Positions 45,733-59,340 of a DNA stretch of 64,000 nt are shown piece by piece. Origin of the DNA: Asterella californica. Taxonomy: Eukaryota > Streptophyta > Marchantiopsida > Marchantiales > Aytoniaceae. Position 1 is the stretch's first letter. Every line of letters begins with the position of its first letter. Position numbers and translations under genes: made by a program. A model generated the notes under the pieces. The model was given only the letters and a program-made list of their open reading frames with translations. It was not told where the DNA came from and did no database searches. The stretch is taken from NCBI GenBank assembly GCA_036924285.1, contig JAYKYS010000001.1, positions 1,845,501 to 1,909,500 on the forward strand. Reading direction: 5' to 3'.

Positions 45733-48700
45733 ATGGAGGCCATGGTTATAGCTCGTGGTCTCCCTGCTGTCGCTTCTCGATCTCACGTTCAGAGGCATGC
45801 AGCGCCGTCAAAGAAGCCTCATAATTCCTTTCTCTCGCCCGTTAATCCTACCATTTCGACACCATTCACTCCGTCACACAGTTCATCATTGATTGTCCAA
45901 GCTCCAGGACGTGTTGGCATGTTGAGGTTTCGGGAAGGCAACGTTGGTAAAAATCGAGCTATGGAAGGAGATGGTAAGCCAGAGGAGGCACTTCCTGTTC
46001 GAGGAGTGCTTTTCGACATGGACGGAGTCTTGTGCGAAAGCGAAGGACCATCCAGGGATGCGGCAGTGGCTTTGTTTGCTGAAAAAGGTGTTACTGTGAC
46101 CGCAGAGGATTTTATTCCTTTCATGGGCACAGGTTCGTTATCCAATTCCGAATCAGCTCACAGATGAAGTCTTCAAATGAGAAGAGCGCCAGTAACAGCT
46201 CGTGCAGGAGAAGAGAAGTAGCTTTTGCAGGCTACGGATCGCTCTCATCATCCTCATATCATCAAGTAGATGGATCGTGTCACGCAATTTGTGTGAAGGA
46301 AAGTAGAGAAGAATGAACCTGATCTTATTCACCGAAAATTATGGAGGGTTGAAAGTTACAACATCCGGTATGTCCTGCAGGTGAAGCAAATTTTCTCGGA
46401 GGAGTGGCGCGTAAGTACGGTCTTGACTTTGATGTTGGAAGTTACAAAAGACGATTTTTTGAAATATACATCGAGAAGGTACTGCTTTGCGTTCTAGAAT
46501 TTCTCACTTCTCTGTTTCTAGATTCAAGTTATATTTGAATCCTCTGAGCTAGATTATGTGATTTCCAAGAGTATCGTTATCCCATTCTGTTTCTGAACTG
46601 CGAGGACAGAAGAGTTTGCAAGGCTAGATCTACGCACAGCAGGACGCTACGAAGTTTGCGTAATGGCAGAAGAAGAGAACCACATCTCTGACGTTTCTGG
46701 ACTGAGTGATTGTGGCAAAGGTTTGATGATCTAGTTTTGTTCACATGAACTGAGTGTTTCTTTATCTCGTTTGCCTGAAACTTTACAGTACGCTCAACCA
46801 AATTCAGGTTTGGGCTATCCTGGGGCATTGAATCTCATTATTGAGGTAAGATAACTGCTCTCTGTAAGGGGAATTTCTCTTATCTTCTTTGGTATCTGTG
46901 TTTTGATGGCCCACGGTTTTTCATTGCAGTAGCATGAAAAACCGAGGTACCATTTGACTTGTTGAGTTTTGTTTTTGATTCTCTATCAACATCCAACAAA
47001 TTCCATCACCTTGATTTATACATACGTTCTTCGTAACTCATCATGCAGTGCAAGAAAGCAGGGCTCAAAACGGCAGTTGCTTCAAGTGCAGACCGGGTAA
47101 AGGTAGATGCAAATCTAGCTGCTGCAGGCTTGCCCCAGTCCAAGTACGTACCACTACCACAGTATCTTAGACGCTAACCGGTTGTCAGATGTGATGATGC
47201 TTTGTGAAGTGATTCTGAAAGAATTGGTTTCTTTAAGAAATCGCATGATTTAATGATTTAGAGGTTGAGCACTACTTACCTTCAACGTGCAGATGCCCTT
47301 GGTCTCATATCAATTTCGTTGCAGTTTTGACGCTATAGTCTCAGCGGATCTCTTCGAGAACTTAAAGCCAGCACCAGATATTTTTCTGGCAGCCGCGAAA
47401 GCTCTGGGTCTTCCACCTGAAGAGGTATACCTGCAGGAGCACCTTCTTTTCCATGGTATTGACTGCTGCAGCAAGTTGACCAAATAAAAGCAGATACAGG
47501 TTTTGAATTTCATTGGTGCTGGGATGATATGCAGTGCATTGTCATAGAGGATGCACTTGCCGGCGTCCAGGCAGCTCGGGCAGCTGGGATGAGGTATAAT
47601 CAATTCAATCTTCAGATTATGTAACTCCCTTTTGGGAGAGTATGACGGGAGATATGATAGAGATAACCGATGCCAATGAATGAATGAAATGAGTAAATAG
47701 TGATCAACACAAGTACGCATCATGAGATGTGGGAATAAACTGCATAGTCTTAGGAGATAGTCAATAAACTTATGTATGCAAGTTTTTGAAAATTTTAGTT
47801 TCGAAGAGTTGGCAGGATGGCAAGTCTTGTCTACTATGTAAATGAACCGAGTTGGTTTTGCAGGTGTATCGCGGTTACCACTACGCTAGCGGAACCAAAG
47901 CTTATGTCAGCAGGACCGTCATTGATAAAGAAAAGCATCACTGAGATTACGCTGGGGGACATCGTGACGTTGCGGGGTGAGCGATCGATGCGTGTAGCTT
48001 AATCTGCGAGGATAGACGTCTTGATAAATATGGTTAGCTTGCTCAAGTTAGGAAGGCCCGCCCTTCTTGCTGTTAACTTCCCTCGGGGATTTCATTTCTC
48101 TTGCCTTGTATGCCATGGAAAGAAAAGATGGGAAGAATTCTTCCCATCTTTTCTTTTAAGTATTTGATTCTTCTTCATGAATATACCGCAGCTTGTAGTT
48201 GCAGGAAAACAGAAGTGCGTTTCCTGAGTATCCTTCGCCTGTAATCATTCTAAGACTTTCCGCTTCTTGTGACGTTTGACCTGCATAGCGGTGCGGGGAA
48301 AATGCATGTCTTGTAGAGATACAATTACAACTCCGACGATATAATCTGTGGAGATTATAGAGTATGTAACGGAAGCGCTTACTGCGTCATGATCGTGCAG
48401 AACCTGGTGTGGAAGCGGAAGAAACAGGACTTGAGTTCCTCTGGGAGGAGTCGGAAAACGGTATTTTTGGCAGCTTACGACCAAGCATGGATCTTGACCA
48501 GGAACTTGCTCTTCCCATTGGGTATGTGCGGGGTCGCCTCACGAGGCTTTGCAGCACTCATCTTGGTCCATTTTACGAATCACCTGGACAAGAGTAGAAT
48601 TAAACGCTTTCGGACTCTCTTATGCAACTCCAAACTCTAAAGCTAGCGGGGACTTCTGCGAGGAAGTTAAGGCAATTACAGAGTTTTTTTCCGACCTGCC

Positions 48701-51700
48701 TTCAGTTATCAAGCCTGTGGACAGGATAGAGGACGTAACAGTAATCCTGCTACGAACTTACTCATAGGATGATGCCCGTCTTGTCTGACCAGATTCTTGA
48801 CCAGTTACCTGACGCCATGGCGAGTCCTGGGTGGAATGGTTTTTCTGGATATATTGTGAGTGGCAGGGGTTGTTTTGCAACCTGTTGTTCTTAATCCTAT
48901 CCATGGCAACACGGATTGTAGACTGAAGTGAGCATGAGTACCTCACACCAAGCTGTGTCTTCGGCTCACCAGGGGTTTGACCACAAGGCGCGATATATTC
49001 AGGCTTACCAGCTTTGTTCTCGGTCTTACCAGTATCGCGTTTCTAGCCACCCATTCGAAGGTAAGCTACCTGATACGAAACATGGTACACGTACTTGGTC
49101 CCAGTACTGTTTCCACTCTGGGGTTCATGTACGACCGTCACAGCTTTCATATAAAAAATCTCCGTGTGCCCCGCATTTATTCGTTAGGACGAATCGGGTT
49201 ACAAATGTTCTAGAAATTCGTGGACTTGTACGATAATCCTTCTTGAACTTCCTGTCAGTAAATGCTTCTGTCCGCCGAAGGTGACACCTAGAGCTTACTG
49301 GAAACCGATTCTTCGCAATACTTGTTATTCACTAGTAACATTGAGTGAATCTCTGTACATCCTACGCTGTCGTCGCAGGCAATGTCTTATGCATCTCCGA
49401 AAGCAATTTGGAACGCAATTATGGGAGAAATGCGTCCCGTTGCCAACGGTGCAGGTACTGTAGTTTAAACTTCGTACCTGATACGGTTTCTTGCTCTGTG
49501 CATAAGTTTGATTCATCTACCTTGGAAGATCCCAAGTTCTACCATTCTAAAGTGCTAGAAAAGAACTTCGTGGCAATAGCTGTTTGCTGTAAGAACGATG
49601 TTTAATTATTTCCTACAACTTTTGATCCATCTAGAACTGTCGACAGGAGATCGCGTGAGCCAGTTCAAGCAGTACATAGCGGACATCGATAAGAAGTAAG
49701 GTTATTTGTTTCTGTGGGAGAGAACTTCGTATTGTATCCGCTGAGCTATACCACTGTTCATATCCGGAGTTAACGGCTTCCAGATGAGATTTGGCTAAAA
49801 TCAGTCAGCTTATTCTAGTCATTCTCTCTCTAGCACCAAAAGGGAAATTGACTGAAAAGCAGGAGCTTTTGATCGTGAGGAACCCCTACCGTAGCTGAAT
49901 CCAAGGTCTTAAAGACTTCTCTGTACTCTGCAGAGGGAAAGGACAGGAGGTTCCAGAATTTCAGCCAAAGTTAGAGTGGTTAAATTCACCCCCTTTACGC
50001 CTCCAATCGGTCAGTAGCTATTTCCTTCCCCCCGGTAATTCTTCTGAAGTCGATGGTCTGATAAGTAGATTTGTTGCCTTGTCAAATACTCTTGATTACG
50101 GTCATGCTGATATCAATCAGGTAACTCAAGTACAAATGTAGATTACTTTCATGCTGATAACAATCACATAACTCGAGTATAAACTTCCTTGACCCGATTG
50201 AGATTCCGTCTTGCATCTCTAAAGAGATCATACAAACGCAATTCCTGTGAAGCAGATAACAGGTAACATGCATCTAATGTGCCCTTAACTTGCAGGACCT
50301 TCGAGGAAAGCTGGTCCTGTTAGACTTTTGGACATACTGCTGCATAAACTGCATGCACATTCTTCCCGATCTAGCATATCTGGAAACGAAGTTCAGTGGC
50401 AAGCCGGTAATCATTCAGACCTCCTTGGTTTTATGAGAGTAGGCAAGGTTTCATCTGTTTCTTCTCCCTAGCTGGTTCAGTTATACACGTTGTGTGAGTT
50501 AGGTTGTAGTATCTTAAGGTGGCTTCTTCCTTGGGGCTCTAGGCATGTACTTGACTCGCTATACCTTGTGATAGCATTGCAGTTCACTGTGGTCGGAGTG
50601 CATTCCGCTAAGTTTGACAACGAAAAGGACTCAGATGCGATTCGAAACGCAGTTCTGCGTTACGATGTCACTCACCCGGTATGAGTTCTTCCACCATCAT
50701 TTATTCCCACCAAAGAGTTACACAAGCCATCTGCTCAAATTTGAGAGAGAAATCACAGATTTCTTGAGAAGGCTCGAACATGCCTTTAGTATATTGGTTC
50801 AATTGTCTGCAGGTGGTTAATGATGGAGAGATGACAATGTGGAGACAACTTGGCGTTAGCTCATGGCCTACGTTGGCGCTTATCAGTCCTACGGGTAGGC
50901 TCATTGCCATGCTGGCTGGAGAAGGTCACAGAAAGGTACTACCCTTCGTAACCAATCGAATCATATGTTTCTGCAAGCAGGTCTGTTCTTTTAATCATGT
51001 GAAAATTGTCCCATGTATAAGTCATCAATCCTCTGGAAGATACAGCTTCTTTTCTTTCTTTGTCTCAACGTACTAGGATGATTATATGTCACATTGTTGA
51101 GTTGAGAGTAGGTTTCTGGTCTACCTTGTGTTATGTCTGGAACTCTTTTAAACGTAGCTGATGAAGGCATAGAAATCACGGGGAGAAATGATGATCCTGA
51201 TGAGAAGGCGTCGCAGTAAATCTTACCCGTTGGCAACTTTCACATAACTGGCAGTATGACATCGATGCAGGATGTGGATGACCTGGTTGAGGCTGCACTT
51301 CAGTATTATGGAGAAAAAGGCTTGCTCAATGACAAGCCAATTCCTGAAGCTCTTGAGAGAAATAAGGATTCTCGCCTGGTGGCTTCACCCCTGAAGTTTC
51401 CTGGAAAGCTTGCAACAGATCTTGCTAACCAGAGACTGTTCATCTCGGACAGCAACAATCACCGGATTGTATGGCACCTAACCCGCAGTGCAAGTTACTG
51501 CATCTTTAGCTTTCTCATCAGATGGCATCGTCCGTTCGGGACATCTTTGCGTGGGCCTCTACTTCTGTTTTAATTGATTAATATTTCCAATGACTTAAGG
51601 AATATGACGTGCATGTATCCTGGTTGTTTCTCCTTGCTCTTACATGATGAAGTTGAGCAGGTGGTGACAGATCTAGAGGGTAGTTTTATCCTGCAAATAG

Positions 51701-54700
51701 GCGGTGGCGGAGGAGAAGGGCTAAGAGACGGCACATTCGATTATGCTGCATTTAATCGCCCACAGGTGAATCATATTCTCATCTGTTTTGCAAGTTGTAC
51801 TTCTTACTTGCTGTTGATGGTTCGACAAGTTTCTCGCTGTAGTTTCCAAGGGTTTTCCTAGAGTACAACCAGCATTTTACTCTGGCTTTAGATAACAAAC
51901 GTGAGGCTTATCAGTGATGGGAGCAGAAGGAACTTATGGTTTAAATATGCACAAGTATAGCGAATCATACATATTTCTCGGATTGCTTATCTGTTGGGAG
52001 CTGACTGATGTCCATCTCATCAGTTCGTCATATCGGCCAAATTATATTTCAATTTCCGAACCCGTTGATTCTCTCTGCTGGAGTGTTCGATGTGAAGCAG
52101 ACGGTCAGCCTGTTTTGCAAGAGAGTCAGGTTTCGTCCGAACGAATCCTGAAAGGTTTAGTTAATAGACTCTTGTGTAGACATCATATCCTGCTTCAAGT
52201 AAATGTTCTTATGCAAGTCAACATCGTGATGCAGGGTTTAGCATACAACCCAAGCAAGAATGTGCTCTATGTGGCAGACACGGAAAATCATGCTGTAAGG
52301 TACGTCAAGGATTGATATGTTATCTATGTGAGAGATTCGATGATGAATCTGAGCTACTAGCATTTACACACTCAAAAATTTAATTGAAGTGAACATTTAC
52401 GGTTTCATCTGAACTAAGTGAGCCGTTTTCTGGATCGTTTGTTGAAGAGACTTTTGGATGGTATGAAACATTTCTGCAGGGAGATAGACTTCGTGAACGA
52501 AAAAGTAACAACACTTGCCGGGAACGGTGAAAAGGGATCAGATTACAAGGGAGGGAGAAAAGGCACATCGCAGGTGAAAGATGCTATTGCTCTCATATAT
52601 CTCTTGTGTTTTTCATCGTTGCGGTTGGTGATTAGAGGACATAACTCATATGACTCTTGTCGACGAGCAGGTCTTGAACTCTCCCTGGGACGTCTGCCTC
52701 GATTCTAGCTGTAAAGTTCTGTACGTTGCCATGGCCGGCCAGCACCAGATATGGCAGATTGACCCGTCAGAGGGTCTGGCGAAAGTTTTCAGCGGAGACG
52801 GATATGAACGTAACTTGAATGGGAAAAGGTCACCAACTGGACCTTTCGAAATTACAAAGATACATACTAGAAAGACTAGGACGTTCCTTTTGCATTACTT
52901 GAAAACAACAATCTCTGTGGCTGATACTGCCATCTTTGGATGAATATGCAGCGGGTCCAGCACGTCTTACGCACAACCTTCAGGCCTCTCACTTGGGCCA
53001 GGTACAACGCTTCCTTGTGCAGGATCTCTGAAGAGGAGTAGTTTTACTTTGCGTCCTGGTTGACTGATTCATTGATTCCATTTCCTGAGTTGGTCCTACA
53101 GATGGCCAGCAGATGTACATAGCTGACAGCGAGAGCAGTTCTGTGAGAGCCATGGATATAAGATCAGGAGGATCCCAGCTTCTTGTCGGAGGAGATCCTC
53201 TGCTCCCTGAAAATCTTTTCCAGGTAATTCTGGATGGACTGTATCCTCCAAATCCTCTCTCTGGACCAACCCTTCTCATTGTCGTCTCGAGAGTTGGCAA
53301 CTAACTGGTAGTTTTCGTTCCACCCGAAAGCGATTGGGCTTCTCTTCTTTAGGTTGAGATATCTCTCTCTAGGATGTTTGGAAAAATGATTCGACCTTGT
53401 GGAAGTAATCTTTAAAGTGTGGATGAGATGCCGCGCTTCTGATTCGCTAATATGTATGTTCCTCAATCCTTGCAGTTTGGAGACAAAGACGGAGTCGGAT
53501 CAAAAGCTCTCCTTCAACACCCTCTTGGTGTCCTGTGTGGATCTGACGGGCTCATTTACATAGCAGATTCGTATAATCACAAGGTAGACAAAAGAAAGTC
53601 TAGTGCGGAGTTGGCCTATTTTCAGTTATTAGACTGCTCCCATTGTCAGATACCCGGAAACTGCTAATAAGAGTTCCTTTTATGTCTGGTTCTGATATCT
53701 CATCGGATATCAAGAGTTGCTTGGCTGCAAAGGGATCCAGTCTTATCAGTATATGATGTCTGCAGATCAAAGTGATGGAGAGAGGAAGTCAAAAGGTCAC
53801 AAGTTTAGCAGGACTAGGGAAAGCAGGATTTAAAGATGGGGCTGCTTCATCAGCACAGGTTCGTCGAAACGTTATATGTTTTGTTGTATATAAACTTTGT
53901 ATGTTTCTGTGTCTTCAAGTGCAGGAAGGGAAGTGTGATGCATGTTGTCCGGCTTGAATTTTTCTTTGGTCTTTACACTGCTTCGTAGTGACTGGATTTA
54001 GCTCAGGCAACAGGATGATAGCTGAGGGTAGAATGAGGCGTTTGCACTTAAAGACTAGACTGTATGTATTTACCGGGAGTTCTTTAGTACATGAACAGTA
54101 GTACAGTGGTCAAGTCAATCAATCAAGTACTGCTGTACTGTTCCATAGTGAGCAGAACTTGATCCATGTACCTTGATTGTCTTACAGTTATCAGAACCTG
54201 CGGGATTAGCTCAAGGTCCTGATGGTGAGTAAATATCATACGGCTTACTAGATCGGTGGAGCATTCTTTCATCTAGCTTTACCATGTTCGCTTATTTCCA
54301 GCTTAGATTGACAAACTCGGGACTGACACGTGACTTCTTGTTCTTGCAGGGAAAATATACGTGGCGGACACAAACAACAGTGTAATTAGAGTTTTGAATT
54401 TAGGAACCAATCCGCCTACATTACAGACGTTGGATCTCAAAGGTGTGCCTCCCCCACCTCCAGCTCCAGCAAGCGCACCTCGAAGGTTGAGGCGTCGTCT
54501 ATCATCAGATACCGAGATTGTAAAAGTTAATCCTGTCTCGTCCATGAACGGTGATCTAGAGCTTCAAATCAATCTACCGAAAGAGTTTCACTTCACTACG
54601 GTGTGTCTCCTCAACTCCCCTACGCCACAGATAAACGTGAATTGCATGAGCTCTAATCGTGGAGAAACTTGGAAGCTTCTTGAGCTCTTAGTCGTTGCGA

Positions 54701-55383
54701 GAGAAACTAACGCAAAGGATGGAGGTGCCTCCCGATGATGATAAAAAGTAACTCAGAATTTTTGTATCTTCCCACAGGAAGCGCAGAGCAAGTTTGAAGT
54801 GGACGTGGAACCAGATGGTAGTGTCTCTATCGAGCCGATGAGTGGCGTCATCGGTCCCGATGGGCGCGCCAAAATCCGCTTTTCACGGTCTTCGAACAAC
54901 TCAAGCACTGGTTCAGCTAGAATTTCTTGCAAGGTAACTCGATTCTCACTCGACGATTTCCGCAAATAAGCTCGTTATACACAAAGTATTTCTATAGTTT
55001 CCATATACTTCCTTTGTTAAATATTTTTCACATTCTTATACTTTTATCTGGATAAAACCTCACACAAAGAGCAACGCTGGCATCAGAAGGGTAAACTAGT
55101 GTCCACACTTTCATGTCCTTGTTGAGAATCTTCAACGTAAGCAGGGAAATCATTCGATCCTAATGCCTCACACAGTTCGTTGTTTTCATGTGCTTAAAAT
55201 GGTTTGTGTGTCTTGCCTCCTCAACAGGTGTACTACTGCCAGGAGGATGCAGTATGTCTGTACAAGGGAGTGGCTTTTGAAGTTACCTTTGATGCAGCAG
55301 AGGAGAACTCTACGAAGTCTATTTCGATACCATACCTCGTAAAACCAAAATCGTCGACAAAGAACTCCCTAACTACTGTATAA
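45733..55383 (+). CDS. SOQ1: SUPPRESSOR OF QUENCHING 1 (SOQ1), about 30 exons
   Basis: Chloroplast thylakoid protein that limits a slow form of non-photochemical quenching. Exons: 45733-46132, 46381-46478, 46789-46845, 47049-47143, 47325-47424, 47535-47593, 47864-47976, 48401-48521, 48593-48734, 48793-48830, 48973-49060, 49379-49454, 49647-49695, 49934-50009, 50296-50406, 50583-50678, 50813-50935, 51271-51468, 51661-51765, 52235-52299, 52480-52573, 52671-52828, 52952-53001, 53102-53223, 53476-53583, 53766-53858, 54188-54224, 54350-54600, 54778-54933, 55228-55383. Phases agree, giving about 1144 residues (Arabidopsis about 1055). Order: Ser/Arg-rich transit peptide 1-75; HAD hydrolase about 90-307 with FDMDGVL; membrane segment about 410-436; thioredoxin-like domain with WTYCCINC (Cys520, Cys523); NHL propeller about 600-960 ([34 protein letters not shown]); beta-rich C-terminus. 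Exons 9-10 (linker) are the least certain. Confidence 0.94.
48119..48156. repeat. Perfect 38-bp palindrome in SOQ1 intron 7
   Basis: Centred on GAATTC (48135-48140). Each 19-base half is the exact inverse complement of the other; the left half starts AAAGAAAAGATGGGAAG. It lies in intron 7 (47977-48400) and would form a loop-less hairpin in RNA. Confidence 0.95.
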
Positions 55384-55745
55384 CAAAACTCTAGCAAGAA
55401 CTGGTTGTACGATCGTTCTTAACTAGATGGGAACTAGTATTGTTTGATGCTCAAGGTAGAAGGTTTGCAGCGAGCGAGTGTGTCATCTACACCACGTTTT
55501 CAGTTCCCCAGTGGAAAAAGTTTGTACCATGAAATTGTACATCTTATTATACGTAGCAAAGCTCTTTTAAAATCAAGTATTGATGAGCACAAGGGTCAGA
55601 GCAGTTCTCTGGATGGGTCAGTTGTGGGCTTTCGTTGTGTTACTCATACCAGAATTGCAGCCTTTTTGAGATCGGACTCAAAATAAGAAAATCAGGAAAG
55701 GTGCACTCGTGTGTTAAGAGGCCAATGTAGCTATAATAAAAAATT
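55384..55745 (+). other. Probable SOQ1 3' untranslated region
   Basis: Follows the TAA stop at 55381-55383. AATAAA at 55735-55740 is a candidate polyadenylation signal. The 80-codon frame at 55444-55686 is taken as fortuitous. Confidence 0.45.
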
Positions 55746-55951
55746 AATCTCTGCTAATGCGAAATGGTTTATTTAAATCATTGACTCATCTCCCGAAGAA
55801 ATTACTCCCTCAATACCGAGAAAAAATATTCCTTCAGTAACCAACAACTCATTATCACCGTGAATCCATGTACATGTACAGCAATCATTTTCAGTTAAGA
55901 CTTCACATTTATGCTTGTTATGAAATTTTACATGTTCATACAATTTTGCAC

Positions 55952-56209
55952 TTAAGAAGGGTATTTATAAAACGCCAAGTTGACACAAACCTTGTATAAG
56001 TAAAAATGGTAAATGGTGAATGTTATTACCTGTCCCTTGGGGTCTTCACTGACTATGGAACTGTCTTGTGAATCACCCACAGCAGGACCCACAGCTTCAT
56101 TAACAGTTTGCAGTGCATGCATCTCCAACTGTGCTCGTAAAGATTGAATCCACGACTTTTCTCTTAGAGTACTGTGAACTAAACAACTTGAAACACCGAT
56201 TTTCTGCAT
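55952..56209 (-). CDS. Unidentified exon-like frame
   Basis: Starts with ATG at 56209 and reads about 60 residues with normal protein composition (REKSWIQSLRAQLEMHAL, then an acidic, Ser-rich stretch) up to GGGACAG followed by GTAATA, a plausible splice donor near 56030. No domain is recognised and no second exon was found downstream on this strand. It may be the first exon of an unknown gene, a captured fragment, or part of the decayed transposon at 57.2-58.6 kb. Confidence 0.25.
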   Translation of the reverse strand: MQKIGVSSCLVHSTLREKSWIQSLRAQLEMHALQTVNEAVGPAVGDSQDSSIVSEDPKGQVITFTIYHFYLYKVCVNLAFYKYPS

Positions 56210-57210
56210 TTTATCTTGTCCGACTGGAGCGTTCTCGCACGCCCAACTCCAAATCTCCCCGTAACTTGTAACACTCGAGGCTGGAAATGAATGCCAGAGG
56301 TGATAGAAGGAAGTTTTATTGCTGAGGTGGGAAGGAAAATTGAGCTCTCGAGTGTGCTTTCTTCTAGGGGGAACAGACCGTAACAGGGGAAGAACTTGAG
56401 TCTTTACTTCAAGTTTTCATTATAGAAAGATTAACACTCATTCAGAGAAGTGCCATCATAAGGAAAACAAAGAGCTTCACTTGCAACGGAATTGCCGGAC
56501 TATGCGTTAGCGATTTTCCTGATATATCCTTTTTCGTTTTCGGATTCCACAAAGACTCTATCAGTCCGTTCCCGGTACTTTCTTTCATTTTCGGGTTTTC
56601 ATCACGATTCCATCTATCCGTTTCATTACACTATAAAAACTTCTTCCCTTCCTTTCTGGTTTTCACAATCGCAGTATGATGGTCACTCATATTAAAACCA
56701 TAAACTTCATTACAAGAGTTATGTCCAGCTCCATAACCCGGATTTCACGGAAGAAGATAACTTGGTTTGAGAGACCTCCGTAGTCCGTTTTTACAGTTAC
56801 GGACAGCGTTATATTCTCTTCCAGTCGTAGTCGTAAGTTCGTAAAGCACGTCTGTATTAACAGTAAACTCTTTCGAACTAGGTTTTTTGCAAAGATCATA
56901 ATATTGTTTAGGCGGCAGAGAACCAACATTGTTTGAAATTCAGATTGCTTGCCCCTACTCTTTCATTATTGTCCGTCGCAATTTGTCATAGTTGAGCTAT
57001 TCCAGGAACTTACTGTTGAGAGAGCAAGTGCTCAAATTTAAAAAAAATTGCTCATCATGTCTATTGTTAATAACAGTTTAGAATTCAAAGTTGAGTTTAG
57101 TGCATACCAGTATGTGAAGTTGCTAAGTTCCAGACCGCATAAAAAGTTTACCAGCTGAGTTCAAACCCATACTTAAAATAAACACAGTAGGGAACCCTAA
57201 TCATGGGTTT
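56210..57210. other. Intergenic, no gene seen
   Basis: No supported open frame or RNA gene. Confidence 0.35.
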
Positions 57211-57640
57211 TCACACTGTGATAAATATTTTTTGCGCTGTTGTAAAAGAAAGACGTCGTGTGGAACTTCATTACAACGTTCCGCACTGTACTACAGAAGC
57301 ACAACGTGGAACGTTGTACTTAGCATTCTGTGCTATACGTCCAAGTGTTACGTGCGTTGTACGTAGCATAGCAGAATGAGACTATAGCGTTCCGTGTTAA
57401 CACAATATAGAATGCTTTTTGCAATGTTTTACGTTTCTACGAGACGGAATGCTATTCACATTTTACATTAAATTAATTTCATTTCGCACTAATGACGGAA
57501 CATACAACATAGTGTTGACGTTTTGCGCGTCCCAAAAATGCACTACAAAGTGAAATGCTGTTTCTTAGTTTTTTGTGCTGACAAATCATTTTGTGAAACA
57601 CGTTTCGCTCTGTGAGTTGAACATAAAAAATTGAAACGAA
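57211..57640. repeat. Cluster of short ACGTTCCG/CGGAACGT-type repeats
   Basis: The words ACGTTCCG, GTGGAACGTTGT, GCGTTCCGTG, GACGGAATGC and GACGGAACAT recur in both orientations within about 400 bp. Such dense short inverted words are typical of transposon subterminal regions. The decayed nuclease frame next door (57850-58330) makes that likely, but the terminus was not identified. Confidence 0.5.
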
Positions 57641-57849
57641 CTTTGATAACACATTTTAACCAGCTTCCATAAATTATAGAACATCAACGTTTTATTTCAA
57701 GGTGCACTCCTCGCACACATTGCAATTTAATGAAGTTCGTGATCTATGGAAGTTAAAGCAATAATTTTGAATACGTTCTCTCGTCCGTAAACCAAGTTGT
57801 CTAAGTCTCTGATTACTATAATCTCTAACATATCTAGCAAAATTGACAT

Positions 57850-58330
57850 TCATCATGATCTAGTTCTACACATCCATCGTTCTCATCTGTCCATTCGTCA
57901 TTAAAGTCTATAAGAAAATTATGCAAAAATATACAACAAGTGATCCAGCGAATCTTATAAGCATTACTGTGACTCTCTTTTAGTTGCGTATACAACTCTC
58001 TCAAAGAATGTCAACGGGATTTCACCACATCAATACAATGCTCGTTCTCATAGCTCGTTCTCTTGTTCTCTTTTCTGCATATTAGTTTATGCTCGTCGTA
58101 ACTCGAGCATGCGCTAATGTAGAAGTTAAAAAAGTTCTTTCTCTCTATCATGGTCTTTTGTATCTCTTGCTTGAAAAAGAGTAGCAATGTGAGATAATGA
58201 AATATATCCCGAATCTCTTATAAAGTACTGATCATTGTACAGAACCTGCATATAATACATGTTTCTCCACAGCAATGATCTTCTGAAACAGGTGAGGTCT
58301 TGACAACTTCCTGGTATACTTGCAGAAAAG
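57850..58330 (-). pseudogene. DDE superfamily (Tnp_4-like) transposase, C-terminal fragment
   Basis: The minus strand encodes, with interruptions, the C-terminal half of a DDE nuclease. Recognisable words are FFNFYISACSSY, CIDVVKSR, HSLRELYTQLKESH, YKIRWITCCIFLHNFL and IDFNDEWTDEN; ..LHNFLIDFND is a hallmark of this transposase group. An in-frame TGA falls between VVKSR and HSLREL, and earlier frames are shifted. Its sequence type differs from the Harbinger copy at 39.4-40.3 kb, so this is a separate element. Not functional. Confidence 0.7.
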
Positions 58331-59280
58331 CAAAATGAATAATAGATTTTTAGAAAACAACATTGTGTATAAAAACTAATGCAATAAACACGAAAAAGTT
58401 ACATGTGTAAATACTTGTGTAGAAGAAAATAATTTTATGACGAAGATTGCACAAAATCTGAGCATCCATTGAATGATTATTTTCTCTATTGAAAGAAGTT
58501 TCCCCACCGATTTTAGATTCTTGAGAGACACGTAGCAAGGTCCCATCTACCAGTCCTACGCATCTGGGAAACAGTTTTCATGCAAACTCGCTTGTAATGA
58601 TGAGTGAAGCTCAAAAGCTGATGACTGAAGAGTGGGAAGTAAAAAATGGTCTCAGATGTGTTCTGTCCTGAACTTGCCTTCATTCAAATTTCGAACAGAT
58701 GACAGAAACCGTAACATGAATTTACAGCTGACTAATGTATCAAATCACAGAAGTAAAGACATTATGAGTTACGTCCGAAAATGTAAATATTTTGCGTATC
58801 ACCTCTTGAGACGATGTGTAATCTTTACATCCTGTAAAAGAATTTACATCGATGATTGTAAAATCGTAAACCCCAGGTTTGAATTTCCTTATTGCTATGT
58901 TACCGCATAGCAACAAAGAGGGAGAACACGCGACGCAATGAATAGCAAACGGATGGAAAGACCCCATAGCAACAAACGGTGAGCTTGTTTTCGAAAGGGT
59001 GCGTAAACGGAATCTCGAGTATGAAAACCGTTACGGCAGTTGGGGGTTCTCCGTATGAGTCGGAGGTCCGGATCGTATGCACACTGCACAGCCGTAAAAC
59101 ACTTTAGTAGAGTATGGGAGCGTTTCTTAATTCTCCTGAATCAGAGCAAAGTTTTTTAGGCATTCAGTGTCTTTCCTTTTACGCGTTCAGAGTAGAGACA
59201 CGCTTATCCATCTTAGAGCGTCTTCTTACGTTAGAAGAGGCTTTCACCGGAAAATACTAAACAGAAATTTCACTTCTCGA
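58331..59280. other. Intergenic, probably remaining transposon sequence
   Basis: Includes a cluster of TTTACATC/GATGTAAA-type words near 58780-58880. No supported gene. Confidence 0.3.
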
Positions 59281-59340
59281 CCGTTTTACCACCTGAATGA
59301 AGAGCGTTTTACGCCGCGGAAGGGCCCGTAGCGAGCCTTC

